Under the pieces are notes generated by a model that worked only from the letters and a program-made list of their open reading frames with translations, did no database searches and was not told the origin of the DNA. Both the position numbers and the translations under genes were made by a program. From assembly GCF_000975115.1 (NCBI RefSeq), contig NZ_BBRE01000002.1, positions 1 to 64,000 on the forward strand: 64,000 nucleotides of DNA. The letters are read 5' to 3'. This document shows, piece after piece, positions 25,968 through 35,260 of this stretch. Position 1 is the stretch's first letter, and each line of letters starts with the position of its first letter. The stretch comes from Demequina oxidasica (GTDB lineage Bacteria > Actinomycetota > Actinomycetes > Actinomycetales > Demequinaceae).

Positions 25968-27176
25968 ATGAGCACCGGCATCCCGGGTCAAGGATTCGGC
26001 GACAAGTACACCGCCGGACCGCTTTCCGCCCCGCCTGCGACCGCCGACCCGGTGACCGCAGATTCGGTGCCCTCGTCCTCGGCGCCCTCCGCCGTAGAGG
26101 CCTTCGAGGTATTCGCGAATCCTGCGCCGCTGCCCTTAGCGCAGCGCGAGGCCGCGCTTGCCGACCTGAATTTTGGCACCCAGTTCACGGACCACATGGC
26201 TCGCGTGCAGTGGCGTAGCGGCACCGGCTGGCTCGACCGTCGCGTCGAGGCGTATGGCCCGCTGTCGCTGGATCCCGCTGCCGCAGTGCTGCACTACGGT
26301 CAGGAGATCTTCGAGGGCCTGAAGGCCTACCGCTGGGCCGATGGCTCGGTGTGGGTATTCCGCCCCGAAGCCAACGCTGCGCGCTTCAACAAGTCCGCGC
26401 AGCGCCTGGCACTGCCGCAGTTGAACGTCGACGACTTCATCGGGTCCATCGAGGCGCTGGTGCGTACGGACCTTGAGTGGGTGCCCGACGCTGACGAATC
26501 CTCGCTGTACCTGCGCCCTTTCATGTTTGCCTCCGAGGCCTTCCTCGGCGTGCGCCCAGCGAACCAGGTGGATTACCTGTTGATCGCCTCGCCCGTGGGC
26601 CCCTACTTCACCGGTGGTGTGAAGCCCGTGTCGATCTGGGTCGCGCAGGGCTACCACCGCGCGGGTCCCGGGGGCACCGGCGACGCCAAGTGCGGCGGCA
26701 ACTACGCCGCGTCGCTGCTCCCGCAAATGCAGGCGGCGGAGAACGGCTGCCAGCAGGTGCTGTTCCTGGACGCCAAGGAAGACCGCTATCTGGACGAGCT
26801 GGGCGGCATGAACGTGTTCGTGGTGCGTCGTGATGGCACCGTCGAGACCCCGCGCCTGACCGGCACGATTCTCGAGGGCATCACCAGGTCCTCCGTCATC
26901 ACGCAGCTCGAGGACTCGGGCCGCAAGGTGCTGGAGAAGGACATTACCCTCGACGAGGTGCGTTCCGGAATCGAGTCCGGCGACGTGGTGGAGGTCTTCG
27001 CATGCGGGACCGCCGCCGTGGTCACGCCCGTGGGACGTCTTGCTTCGCCTGACTTTGACGTGACCATTAACGGGGGAGTGGCCGGCGACGTCACCATGGC
27101 GATCCGTGCTGCGTTGACGGACATTCAGTACGGCCGCGCCGCGGATACGTACGGCTGGATGCGCCGCGTCGCGTGA
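25968..27176 (+). CDS. ilvE: Branched-chain amino acid aminotransferase
   Basis: PLP enzyme of fold type IV that transaminates the 2-keto acids to valine, leucine and isoleucine. 402 residues, longer than the usual 350-365 because of an N-terminal extension of about 45 residues rich in Ala, Pro, Ser and Thr. Core motifs: GTQFTDHM, LHYGQEIFEGLKAYRW, SSLYLRPFMFA, PLP lysine in DAKCGGNYAASL (about K241), and FLDAKEDRYLDELGGMNVF. AAAGG lies upstream of the ATG. A second family member at 35651 lacks the extension. Confidence 0.95.
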   Translation: MSTGIPGQGFGDKYTAGPLSAPPATADPVTADSVPSSSAPSAVEAFEVFANPAPLPLAQREAALADLNFGTQFTDHMARVQWRSGTGWLDRRVEAYGPLSLDPAAAVLHYGQEIFEGLKAYRWADGSVWVFRPEANAARFNKSAQRLALPQLNVDDFIGSIEALVRTDLEWVPDADESSLYLRPFMFASEAFLGVRPANQVDYLLIASPVGPYFTGGVKPVSIWVAQGYHRAGPGGTGDAKCGGNYAASLLPQMQAAENGCQQVLFLDAKEDRYLDELGGMNVFVVRRDGTVETPRLTGTILEGITRSSVITQLEDSGRKVLEKDITLDEVRSGIESGDVVEVFACGTAAVVTPVGRLASPDFDVTINGGVAGDVTMAIRAALTDIQYGRAADTYGWMRRVA

Positions 27177-27177
27177 C

Positions 27178-27348
27178 ACAAAGTCGGTGGCCGTTCGTGC
27201 TTACCTCGAGGGTCACGTGACGGTGCCCTTCGGGGCCTGGAAGCTGTCGGGGTTCGGCGGCCTAGAAAAGTCCCTCGCGTCGTTCAGTCAGTGGACGCGG
27301 CAGACGTCATTCTGGGTGCAACTGGATGCGGATGTGCGGCTTAGGTGA
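27178..27348 (+). pseudogene. C-terminal relic of an aldehyde dehydrogenase
   Basis: Starting immediately after the ilvE stop, one frame reads through VAVRAYLEGHVTVPFGAW then KLSGFGGLEKSLASFSQWT and RQTSFWVQLDADVRLR before TGA at 27346. This matches the extreme C-terminus of aldehyde dehydrogenases of the PuuC type (pattern VNxYNxGDMTVPFGGxKxSGxGRDKSL, then the Tyr/Thr-Lys-Thr-x-Trp tail). Only about 50 residues remain, without catalytic Cys or Glu, so it cannot be active. It suggests a deletion that removed most of a gene beside ilvE. The stop overlaps the GTG of the next gene. Confidence 0.7.
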
Positions 27349-28070
27349 ACATCGCATCCTTCTTTTCTGACCTCTGGGCGGACGTGACGACCCAGGTGGC
27401 GGCGGTGCCGGCGACCGCGCTGTGGCCGCTCGCTGCGGTGGTGGTCTGCCTGGTCGTTCCGCTGTTGTGGCACGTGGTGCGCCATGTGGTGACCATCGCG
27501 CACGAGGCGGGCCATGCGCTCGTCGCAGCATTGCTGGGGCGTGAGGTGCGCGGCATTCGGCTTCACGGGGACACGTCGGGGTTGACCACGCATGTCGGTT
27601 CTTCCAAGAAGATCCCCTTGGCTCTGGTGGCATTCGCCGGGTACCCGGCGCCGGCCGTGCTCGGGCTAGGTGCGGCCGCGTTGCTCGGCGTCGGATACGC
27701 CTACGCGCTGTTGTGGGTCGTGGTCGTCGTGCTTGTTCTGGTGCTCGTACAGATCCGCAACGTCTATGGATTCCTCGTCATGGTTCTGGCCGTCGGAGGG
27801 TTTGGGTGGCTGGCGTCGTATGCGCCCGACGTGTGGCGGGTGGGAGTTGCCTACGGCGTGGCGTGGCTCCTGCTCCTCGGCTCGGTGCGAGCCGTGGTCG
27901 AGTTGAGTCGCTCACGGCGCACTCCGGCCGGTAGGGGGTCTGATGCCGATGCGCTTGCACGGGTGACGCGCCTGCCTGGAGCGGCGTGGGTGGGCGTGTT
28001 CTGGCTGGTGACGGTGACCTGCGCAGCGGGTGGGGCATGGCTGATGCTTGGTGATGGGATTGCCGTCTGA
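27345..28070 (+). CDS. M50B-like membrane metalloprotease
   Basis: 241 residues with five or six membrane segments. The HEAGH zinc motif (IAHEAGHALVAALLG, about residues 50-64) sits at the end of a membrane helix, as in the Peptidase M50B/site-2-protease-like family of actinobacteria. GTG start at 27345 overlaps the relic stop as GTGA. The usual distal LDG zinc ligand motif is not obvious; NVYGFLVMV may replace it. Substrate unknown. Confidence 0.75.
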   Translation: MNIASFFSDLWADVTTQVAAVPATALWPLAAVVVCLVVPLLWHVVRHVVTIAHEAGHALVAALLGREVRGIRLHGDTSGLTTHVGSSKKIPLALVAFAGYPAPAVLGLGAAALLGVGYAYALLWVVVVVLVLVLVQIRNVYGFLVMVLAVGGFGWLASYAPDVWRVGVAYGVAWLLLLGSVRAVVELSRSRRTPAGRGSDADALARVTRLPGAAWVGVFWLVTVTCAAGGAWLMLGDGIAV

Positions 28071-28200
28071 TGCAGCGGCCAATGGTCGTGTCGGGTATCT
28101 CAGGAGCGCGCGAAACGTAATATTCGGACTGGAAGGTCGGCTCGTAGTAAGGTGGCGATTGCTGAGGCCCACCCGGGCGTATCGACTGAGGGAGAACGCC

Positions 28201-31131
28201 GTGCGCACAAAAACTGTATCGAAGCAATTGCCTACAATTATTGCGGCGGTGCTGCTGTCCTTGGTGGCGATTGTTGGTGGCGCAGCGGCGCCGGCCTCTG
28301 CCGCGGAACCGGTGGCCTTCAGCGTCGATGACTTTAGCGGCAAGAGCATGGGCGACTTGACCCTCGTCGCACCTACGGCCAATTCATGCCAGCCGTCGCA
28401 CGGCAACACGATTCAACAGAATCCTGGCAACCTACAGATCTTTATCAACACCCATTTGGATGCGAGCTGCGACCTCGGTTCAATCCAGCTGAAGTGGACT
28501 GCGCCGGTCGCCGTCAACATCGAGCAAGGTGGCGCGGATCGAATTGCGTTCCAGTACGCGTACGCCGTTCCCGACGAGTCCGGAGTGGCTTCAGCAGGCA
28601 TCAGGTTGGAGGACATCAACGGGCTGGTGGCGACCGGTGGCGGCATGCCGATCAACGGCGGAAGCCTTGGCGGCACCATCCAGGCGCTCTACGTGCAAGC
28701 CGACCCGAACGGCCCCAGGGCAATCGACTTCCCGCAGCACTTCGACAAAAAGCACGTCAAGTCAGTCACCCTCGAAATTGCGGCTACCAAGAACGACAAT
28801 CAACCTATCCAATTGGCGTTGCGTGGAATCGCCGAGAACGTGGCCTTACCCGGTAATTTGCCTCCCGTGATCCACGCGGAGGACACGTACGTGTTCCCGG
28901 TCGACACGCCGACCGAGGTGTCCTTCACGGCCACCGGTACCCCTTTTCCGAGCGTGGCGCTTGTAGGCGTGGCGACCTGGCTCGACGTCGGGAGCGCTGC
29001 GGGCTCGTCGGAGACAAAGGTGACACTCAGCGGAACTCCGGCTGACTACGCGGACTTCACCATCAATTTCACGGCTTCAGTGCCGAATGAAGACGACGCG
29101 AAGCAGGACATACGCATCGTCGTGCCTTCGCCCGTCGATGTTGACTACACGTCCACCACAGCCGAACTCGACGAGGAGGGACCGGTTGTCCTTGGAACCG
29201 CCTCAGCGACACCTGCGGCAGGAATTATTGGCGCAGTGTCAGGTCTTCCGGCGGGCACCGCACTCGCCATGGATGGAACGGATGTTGTCCTGACGGGTGC
29301 ACCCACCGAATCCGGCACGTTCCAGATTTCCGCAATAGTGGGGCACGACTGGGCAACTCAAAGCTTCGAACGCACGTTGGTGGTTGGCGAGGCGCCAGAG
29401 TTGGCGGCGGTCGACAGCGCCGTGGTCGCGCGGGGTGCGGCCATCGCTCAGATCGACCTGAGCGCGACCGGCTATCCGGCGCCCATGTTCTCGAGCACTG
29501 ACCTGCCGCCGGGTCTGTCGCTCTCCAGCGCCGGTGCGCTCACGGGAACGCCCACGACGAACGGCGACTACGCCGTCACCTTCACTGCCACGAATGTGAT
29601 GGGGGAGGACTCCCAGCAGAACGTGATCATCACCGTGGGCAACGGACCCGTGCTTGCCGCAATCGACGACGTTAACCTGGAGCGTGGATTTGAGATCTCG
29701 AGGATCGCGTTGCCAGATTCGGGTTTCCCGTCATCCGTGCTGACGACCAGCGAGCTGCCGGATGGGCTCTCCCTGACCGACCTGCGAGCCATTGAAGGAA
29801 CGCCGACCACCAACGGGATCACCACCGTGACCGTGACGGCGACGAATGACCTGGGTCTAGACGAGAAGACCTTCAAGGTCACCGTGGGTGACGCGCCTGT
29901 TCTCGAGCGCATCGCCAACGCGCAGGTGGTGCATGGCGAACCCATTGACCCCATTTCCGCACAGGCGTCCGGCTTCCCGACTCCTACATTCATCAGCACC
30001 GCGCTGCCTGTAGGGCTGACGTTGTCCGCCGATGGGGTGATCGAGGGTACGCCCACCGCGACTGGCCTGAGCCTGGTGACCGTCACGGCCACCAACGTCT
30101 TTGGGTCGGAGGAGCAAACCTTTGAGATCGAGGTCGGCGATCCGCCAGTACTGACTCTGCCTTCAGCGGTCGAGATTGTTGCTTTCGGCGCTTACGTCCT
30201 AGGGGACGTGGTGAGCGACGCCGATGCTGTAGTCACCGCGACCGGCCTGCCGGATGGCATCGCCGTGGTCACCGACGCGGACGGTGTGCGGGTCTCCGGC
30301 ACGGCGACACTTCCTGACGGCGTGAACGAACTCACTGGCACGGCCGAGATTTCAGCGGTCAGCGACTTCGGTTCCGACGCCACGTCCTTCGAGTGGGCGG
30401 TGGTTCGCCACGAAGCGCCGGTCGTCACGTTGCCCACCGAAATGCGACTGACCGTTGGCGACGACGTTGATCTATCGATCGCGGCAACGGGATTGCCCGC
30501 ACCGACCGTGACGCTTGAAGATCTTCCCCCTGGCCTGACTTGGGTTCCAGGCGAGAGCGGCGGGAGCATCGTCGGCTCGCCGACCGCTGCCGGCAGCTTC
30601 ACGGCTAACGTGATCGCAGTGAATGGGGTGGGCGGGGATGTGCGCGTGCCGGTGACCTTCGTCGTGGGGCAGCCCGTCATCACGCTGAGCCTGTCAGGTG
30701 CGAGCATGAAGCCGGGGGACTCCTTGGAGGTGAGCGGTAGTGGCTTCGTCCCCGGAGACACCGTGGCGTTCTGGCTGCACTCGGAGCCGGTGTTAGTAGC
30801 GACCGGCACCGCTGATGCTTTGGGCGTTTTGCGCGTGTCCGTGGTGATCCCTCAGGACACTCCCGCTGGTGATCACACGCTGGTCGCTGTGGCCGCGACG
30901 GGTGCTACTGGTAGCGCACCGTTGACGGTGATCGCGGTTTCGACCACACTCACTCCGGGTTCCACGGCGGAGTCTGCGGCGCAGGGCGGCGCGTCAGTGC
31001 CCACTGCATCGGCTCCCGTGGCGGACACGCTGTCCAGCACCGGAGGTGAGACATACCAGTTCATGGCCGTCGCTTTGATCGCCTTGGCGCTGGGGGCGTC
31101 ACTCCAGGTGGTACGGCGCCGTCACTCGTAG
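28201..31131 (+). CDS. Large cell-surface protein with Ig-like (He_PIG) repeats
   Basis: 976 residues. Signal peptide residues 1-34 (ending APASA-AEPV), an unrecognised N-terminal domain of about 180 residues, then at least five repeats of about 83 residues (DNA period about 250, roughly 29389-30672) with the pattern LPxGLSLSxxGxLxGTPTxxGxxxVTVTATNxxG, then an all-beta segment, and a C-terminal LSSTGG motif, membrane helix and RRRHS tail. The end resembles a sortase signal, though Leu-Pro-x-Thr-Gly is replaced by Leu-Ser-Ser-Thr-Gly. GTG at 28201 follows GGGAGAA. Likely a wall-attached adhesin or matrix protein. Confidence 0.8.
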   Translation: MRTKTVSKQLPTIIAAVLLSLVAIVGGAAAPASAAEPVAFSVDDFSGKSMGDLTLVAPTANSCQPSHGNTIQQNPGNLQIFINTHLDASCDLGSIQLKWTAPVAVNIEQGGADRIAFQYAYAVPDESGVASAGIRLEDINGLVATGGGMPINGGSLGGTIQALYVQADPNGPRAIDFPQHFDKKHVKSVTLEIAATKNDNQPIQLALRGIAENVALPGNLPPVIHAEDTYVFPVDTPTEVSFTATGTPFPSVALVGVATWLDVGSAAGSSETKVTLSGTPADYADFTINFTASVPNEDDAKQDIRIVVPSPVDVDYTSTTAELDEEGPVVLGTASATPAAGIIGAVSGLPAGTALAMDGTDVVLTGAPTESGTFQISAIVGHDWATQSFERTLVVGEAPELAAVDSAVVARGAAIAQIDLSATGYPAPMFSSTDLPPGLSLSSAGALTGTPTTNGDYAVTFTATNVMGEDSQQNVIITVGNGPVLAAIDDVNLERGFEISRIALPDSGFPSSVLTTSELPDGLSLTDLRAIEGTPTTNGITTVTVTATNDLGLDEKTFKVTVGDAPVLERIANAQVVHGEPIDPISAQASGFPTPTFISTALPVGLTLSADGVIEGTPTATGLSLVTVTATNVFGSEEQTFEIEVGDPPVLTLPSAVEIVAFGAYVLGDVVSDADAVVTATGLPDGIAVVTDADGVRVSGTATLPDGVNELTGTAEISAVSDFGSDATSFEWAVVRHEAPVVTLPTEMRLTVGDDVDLSIAATGLPAPTVTLEDLPPGLTWVPGESGGSIVGSPTAAGSFTANVIAVNGVGGDVRVPVTFVVGQPVITLSLSGASMKPGDSLEVSGSGFVPGDTVAFWLHSEPVLVATGTADALGVLRVSVVIPQDTPAGDHTLVAVAATGATGSAPLTVIAVSTTLTPGSTAESAAQGGASVPTASAPVADTLSSTGGETYQFMAVALIALALGASLQVVRRRHS

Positions 31132-31181
31132 GCGAGGCTTTTCCTGCGACGCCACTCCACATCGAGGCCAACCTCCCCTAT

Positions 31182-31203
31182 TAACTTACGGTTCCGTAGG
31201 TTA
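31182..31203. promoter_or_regulatory. TetR-like operator before the acyl-CoA ligase gene
   Basis: Arms TAACTTACGG and CCGTAGGTTA flank a central TT; they match as an inverted repeat except for one position each side. It ends 9 bases before the ATG at 31213, so a repressor would cover the transcription start. TAAC-YTACGG-type palindromes are typical of TetR regulators of fatty-acid genes in actinobacteria. Confidence 0.6.
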
Positions 31204-31212
31204 GTATTGGGC

Positions 31213-33054
31213 ATGTCCCTTTTCGAGATGTCATCGCCGTCCCTTGCCGCACTTGACGACCGCATGCACCTGTCCGCCATGCTCGACGCCCGCGCGGCGC
31301 AGTGCCCCGCGCGCGCGTTCGCAGAGGTCAAGGACCATGAGGGCGCCTGGAGTGCTGTTTCGCTCGGCGAATTCAGGAACCAGGTGCGCGCAGTGGCCAA
31401 GGGCCTTGTCGCATCGGGCATGAAGGTGGGGGACCGCGTAGGCATCATCGGCGACACCCGCATTGAGTGGTCCGTCGTGGACTTTGCGGTGTTCGCCGCG
31501 GGCGGCGTGAGTGTGCCGATCTACCCGTCATCCTCCGCGTCGCAGATCGAATGGATCCTAGACGATGCCGAGGTCAAGATTGTTGTCGCTGAGACTTCCG
31601 AGCAGCGCGAGATACTAGCGAAGTTCGTCTCCTCGCCGTTTACCTTTGCGCTCGATGAAGCTGGCATGGCCGAGCTGACCGAATTGGGTGGCTCTGTCAC
31701 CGATGCCGACCTCGACGCCTGCACGGCGAATACCGTGTTGAGCGACCTCGCGTCAATCATTTACACGTCGGGCACCACTGGGCGGCCCAAGGGCGCGATG
31801 CTCACGCACGGCAACTTCGTGGTGCACGCCGCGAATGTGGAGCTGGACCCCGGCTTCGGTCCGTTCGTACAGGGCAACCCTGGTGTTGGAGCATGCGAAC
31901 AGGAGGACGTCAGGGTGCTGTTATTCCTGCCCCTGGCACACGTGTTTGCGCGCTTCGCGATGGTGCTCGCGCTGAGCTCCGGCTCCGTGATTGGTTACTC
32001 GCCGTCTCATAAGACGCTTGCCGCAGACATGGCTTCCTTCAAGCCCACGTGGATGCCATTGGTCCCCCGCGTGCTCGAGACCATCCTCAACCGCGCGGAC
32101 ACCTCCATGGAGGGCACCAAGAAGAAGATTTTCCGCTGGGCTGCGGACGTCGCGCGCGACGCGTCGCGCGCCCAAGAGACGGGCGGCATGAGCGGCTCGC
32201 TAAAGCTCAAGTACGCGGTGGCGGACAAACTGGTGCTGGCCAAGATCCGTCACCTGCTGGGCGGCCAGCTCGGATACGTGCTCTCAGGGGGCGCGCGCAT
32301 GCTTCCCGAGGTCGGACACTTCTTCCGCGGGCTGGGCGTGACGGTGATGCAGGGCTACGGGCTCACGGAGACCACGGCCGCGGCGACCGGAACTATGGTG
32401 CGTGACTCCATCATGGGGACGGTGGGTCAGCCCATCGCGGGTTGTGCGGTCAAGCTTGCAGACGACGGAGAGATTTATACCCAGGGCACCAACCTCTTTG
32501 GCGGCTATTGGAACGCGCCCGAAGCGACAGCGGAGGTCATGGACGACGGCTGGTTCGCTACTGGCGACCTGGGAGTCGTCGAGGACGGCTCGCTCAAGAT
32601 TGTGGGGCGTAAGAAGGAAATCCTGGTGCTGTCGTCAGGCAAAAACATCCAGCCCGCGGTGCTCGAGGACTTCATGCGGGCGCACCCCGCAATCCAGGAC
32701 GCGGTTGTCGTGGGAGAGGGGCGCAACTTCGTGTCCGCCCTGGTGGCGCTCGACGAGGCGCTGCTGTCCGCGTGGCTGCGCGCCGAAGACCTGCCGGAGA
32801 TGAACGTCGAGGAGGCTTCGATGAATGACCGTGTGCGCGAGCTGATCGGCAAGGTGGTCGCATCGGCCAACGAGCAGGTCTCCAAGGCCGAGGGCATCAA
32901 GGAGTACCGGATTGTTTCGCGCAGCTTCTCCGAGGCGCGAGAGGAGATGACGGCGTCGCTGAAGATTCGTCGCAAGGAGGTGCTCGCGCACTTCTCCGAC
33001 GTGATCGAGGCCATCTATGCGAAGGCCAAGCCAGGTTCGGCAAAGCCGGAATAA
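31213..33054 (+). CDS. Long-chain fatty acid-CoA ligase (AMP-forming)
   Basis: 613-residue adenylate-forming enzyme that activates fatty acids to acyl-CoA. The AMP-binding P-loop is YTSGTTGRPKGAM; later motifs are GYGLTETTAAATG, GWFATGDLGVVEDG and the hinge GRKKEILVLSSGKNIQP, typical of FadD15-like ligases. ATG at 31213 is preferred over TTG at 31207. No ribosome site is evident, and the operator palindrome lies directly upstream, so a short or leaderless mRNA is likely. No other beta-oxidation gene is adjacent. Confidence 0.93.
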   Translation: MSLFEMSSPSLAALDDRMHLSAMLDARAAQCPARAFAEVKDHEGAWSAVSLGEFRNQVRAVAKGLVASGMKVGDRVGIIGDTRIEWSVVDFAVFAAGGVSVPIYPSSSASQIEWILDDAEVKIVVAETSEQREILAKFVSSPFTFALDEAGMAELTELGGSVTDADLDACTANTVLSDLASIIYTSGTTGRPKGAMLTHGNFVVHAANVELDPGFGPFVQGNPGVGACEQEDVRVLLFLPLAHVFARFAMVLALSSGSVIGYSPSHKTLAADMASFKPTWMPLVPRVLETILNRADTSMEGTKKKIFRWAADVARDASRAQETGGMSGSLKLKYAVADKLVLAKIRHLLGGQLGYVLSGGARMLPEVGHFFRGLGVTVMQGYGLTETTAAATGTMVRDSIMGTVGQPIAGCAVKLADDGEIYTQGTNLFGGYWNAPEATAEVMDDGWFATGDLGVVEDGSLKIVGRKKEILVLSSGKNIQPAVLEDFMRAHPAIQDAVVVGEGRNFVSALVALDEALLSAWLRAEDLPEMNVEEASMNDRVRELIGKVVASANEQVSKAEGIKEYRIVSRSFSEAREEMTASLKIRRKEVLAHFSDVIEAIYAKAKPGSAKPE

Positions 33055-33059
33055 CTCCA

Positions 33060-33698
33060 CTACGCCTGTGCGTCGCTGTGCATAGACGCTGCACGCTCCC
33101 CCGCGGTAAAACCTTCACGGTCGCCTACGCGGACCGAGTGGATGTAGCGGCTCGTCGCGACGTGCATGGCGTCGACTGACTCAGCGTCCGCGGAGTAGGT
33201 CATCGCGGCATCGCCATCAATTCCGAGCTCGCGTGCCGTCGCGACCGCATCCTGGTTTGCGCCGAGGAAGACAAAGTCCCAACTGTAGGTGTCTCGCTGG
33301 TGACTGATCATTTGGTTGATCGCGTTGCCGGTGTATTCGTGGCTGGCGTTCTCCATGCCATCGGTGACGATGACTATCTGGACCGTCGCTGGGCGTTCTT
33401 GCTCAGTCATGTCGCCAAGCGCGGCGCCGAACTTGCTCACTGACACGCCGATGGCATCCCAGAGCGCAGTCATTCCACGCGGCTCGAGGGTGACGGTGAC
33501 TTCCGTCGCATTCTCGAACTTGTGAGTGTGCTCGATGCGGTCGTCAAAGGTCACGATGTCCACGGTGAGTTTGCCGGGACTTGCGGCCTGGTCGTCGACC
33601 AGCTTCTGAAGCCCGCCCACCATGTCGTCGCGGATGGATGACATCGATCCTGAACGGTCGACTATGAGCAAAAGCGCGGTGTAATTCGGATCGGTCAT
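33060..33698 (-). CDS. von Willebrand factor A domain protein
   Basis: 212-residue soluble vWA protein. The metal-ion-dependent adhesion site is intact (LLLIVDRSGSMSSI, with Thr in PRGMTALWDAIG and Asp in IVIVTDGMENAS). GAGGAG lies upstream of the ATG at 33698; a longer reading on this strand is rejected. It is convergent with the acyl-CoA ligase (5 bases between stops). Similar stand-alone vWA proteins occur in tellurite-resistance-like or phage-linked loci, but nothing here supports such a link. Confidence 0.88.
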   Translation of the reverse strand: MTDPNYTALLLIVDRSGSMSSIRDDMVGGLQKLVDDQAASPGKLTVDIVTFDDRIEHTHKFENATEVTVTLEPRGMTALWDAIGVSVSKFGAALGDMTEQERPATVQIVIVTDGMENASHEYTGNAINQMISHQRDTYSWDFVFLGANQDAVATARELGIDGDAAMTYSADAESVDAMHVATSRYIHSVRVGDREGFTAGERAASMHSDAQA

Positions 33699-33891
33699 TT
33701 GATACTCCTCAGCCTCTTGTGCTCGCGGTGAGCAACTTGAAATGACTGTCTCACCGAGGTCTGACAAACCGGTTCTGACCGAGTGCCGATACTCGCCCGA
33801 GCCTACGATGAAGAGGCAACCGCTCAATCGTCGGGAGAGCCTTGCCCGCCGGGGCAGGCGTTCGCAGCGAGAACTAGGGGAGAAGCGAATT

Positions 33892-34251
33892 ATGGAGAAA
33901 GTTCTGGGTATTGGAGGGTTGTTCATTCGTGCGGACGACCCGGACGCACTCGCTAAGTGGTACTGGGAACGGCTTGGGATCTCTTTGGTGCCCCAAGGCC
34001 CAACCGATAGGCCATGGATCAGTGAGCAGGGCCCGACTATCTTTAGTCCGTTCCCCAAGGACAGCGATTATTTCGCTGAAAATCGCCAGTTCATGGTGAA
34101 CTTCCGCGTCCGTGACCTCGACGCGATGCTCGCGCAACTGGCCGCGGCGGGGCACGAAGCAACTCACCACAGCGCCATGGACGGCATCGGAAAGTTTGCT
34201 CGGGTGCACGACCCCGAGGGAAACCCGATCGAACTGTGGGAAGCGGAGTGA
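33892..34251 (+). CDS. VOC-family (glyoxalase/bleomycin-resistance-like) protein
   Basis: 119 residues forming the paired beta-alpha-beta-beta-beta modules of the vicinal-oxygen-chelate fold: GIGGLFIRADDPDALAKWYWERLG, then FMVNFRVRDLDAMLAQLAAAGHE and ARVHDPEGNPIELWEAE. The C-terminal DPEGNPIELWE segment carries the usual metal-ligand Glu. AGGGGAGAA precedes the ATG. Reaction unknown; family members include lyases, dioxygenases and drug-binding proteins. Confidence 0.85.
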   Translation: MEKVLGIGGLFIRADDPDALAKWYWERLGISLVPQGPTDRPWISEQGPTIFSPFPKDSDYFAENRQFMVNFRVRDLDAMLAQLAAAGHEATHHSAMDGIGKFARVHDPEGNPIELWEAE

Positions 34252-34299
34252 GAGAGGACAATTTCAAGAACGGATCGTTGACTGACGGCGTTATCTAAA

Positions 34300-35187
34300 T
34301 TACGTCGGTAACGCGCTGAGGTATTCCTTGAACGTCTTTTCTAGGCGATACGGATCAGGGGCTTTCTTACCCTTGGGCACGTGATTGAGCCAAGTGCCGG
34401 GCAGGCTTTGCAACGCGGATGCGAGTACGGGGCCATCAACTATTTCGACGATGTCAGGTCGCACATGAAGCTTCCGATCGCCGTCGATTCCAATGAAATG
34501 TCCGTCGTACGCTCGATGGTGGATGCTGCAAAGTGCCAGGCCATTTGGAACAATGGGTTGCCCGTCTGGATCTTTGTCACCGCGAATGTGCGCGGCGTCA
34601 AGCAGCTTGGGCTCAGGCATGCCGCAGATCGCACACTTTTCTTTGTAAGCAAACAGCACTTCTGCACGAAACCTTGGCTGGTGCATTCTTTGGCGAACAA
34701 CTGCTTCGCGGTACGCGCGCTCAACTATTGTGTCGTTGCTTGGTGTACCGAGGTCGGTCAATTCGGAAAGTGCGAGGTCGAAATAGAGATCCGCAGGTCG
34801 GTCATCCACGACAGACACGCGGGTGTAGGGGATATAGACGCCGTCGCTTATTTTTTCCAAGTAGAGGATAGGCATCCTAAGTTCGAGGGCTCGCCGCAGC
34901 TTTATATTTGTCCGGCCAGGCGTGGTCCCTTAGTATGCGTAATGCCACACGCCCTCAGTCGGGTGACCATCGGCATATGGTCCGTTGGGCGATGAGACGA
35001 CGGAAATAGACGCATCGAGGACCTTGGGATTGTTAATGCCCTGCATGGGGGCGATCAGTTTCAATTGTTGGCCGTCGACGGCGAATCCCTCGAGTTGAGA
35101 TCGTGTAATCACGCCGCCGTGATCACTCGCTGTCTGGTCGACGTAGCGAAACACTCTTTCGCGAAGTTCGAGGCTATCGATGATCAT
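34300..35187 (-). pseudogene. HNH endonuclease gene interrupted by one in-frame TAA
   Basis: The N-terminal part (35187-34933, starting MIIDSLELRERVFRYVDQ) ends in EGVWHYAY and then TAA at 34930-34932. The same frame continues without shift as GTTPGRTNIKLRRALELRM and PILYLEKI into the C-terminal part (34875-34300) with the HNH site CAICGMPEPKLLDAAHIRGD, then NGLALCSIHHRAYDGHFIGI. Together 295 codons, the usual length of this family of putative HNH restriction endonucleases. The TAA stands where relatives have a Lys or Arg before GTDP. The region is AT-richer than its surroundings, hinting at acquisition. The C-terminal part could still be made from ATG 34875. Confidence 0.8.
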
Positions 35188-35260
35188 GGGGGCAGCTTGG
35201 CAGCTAGCGAGTACTGCGGCAAGCGGACGCACCGCAATATCCGTGTGCCGCAATTCAGTC

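Noticed and set aside
26136-27179. 347-codon minus-strand frame opposite ilvE
   Set aside because: Antisense shadow; His/Arg-rich and without recognisable domains.
33060-33698. vWA gene considered as part of a MoxR/AAA or tellurite-resistance system
   Set aside because: No MoxR-type ATPase or Ter genes adjoin it; it stands alone between an acyl-CoA ligase and a VOC protein.
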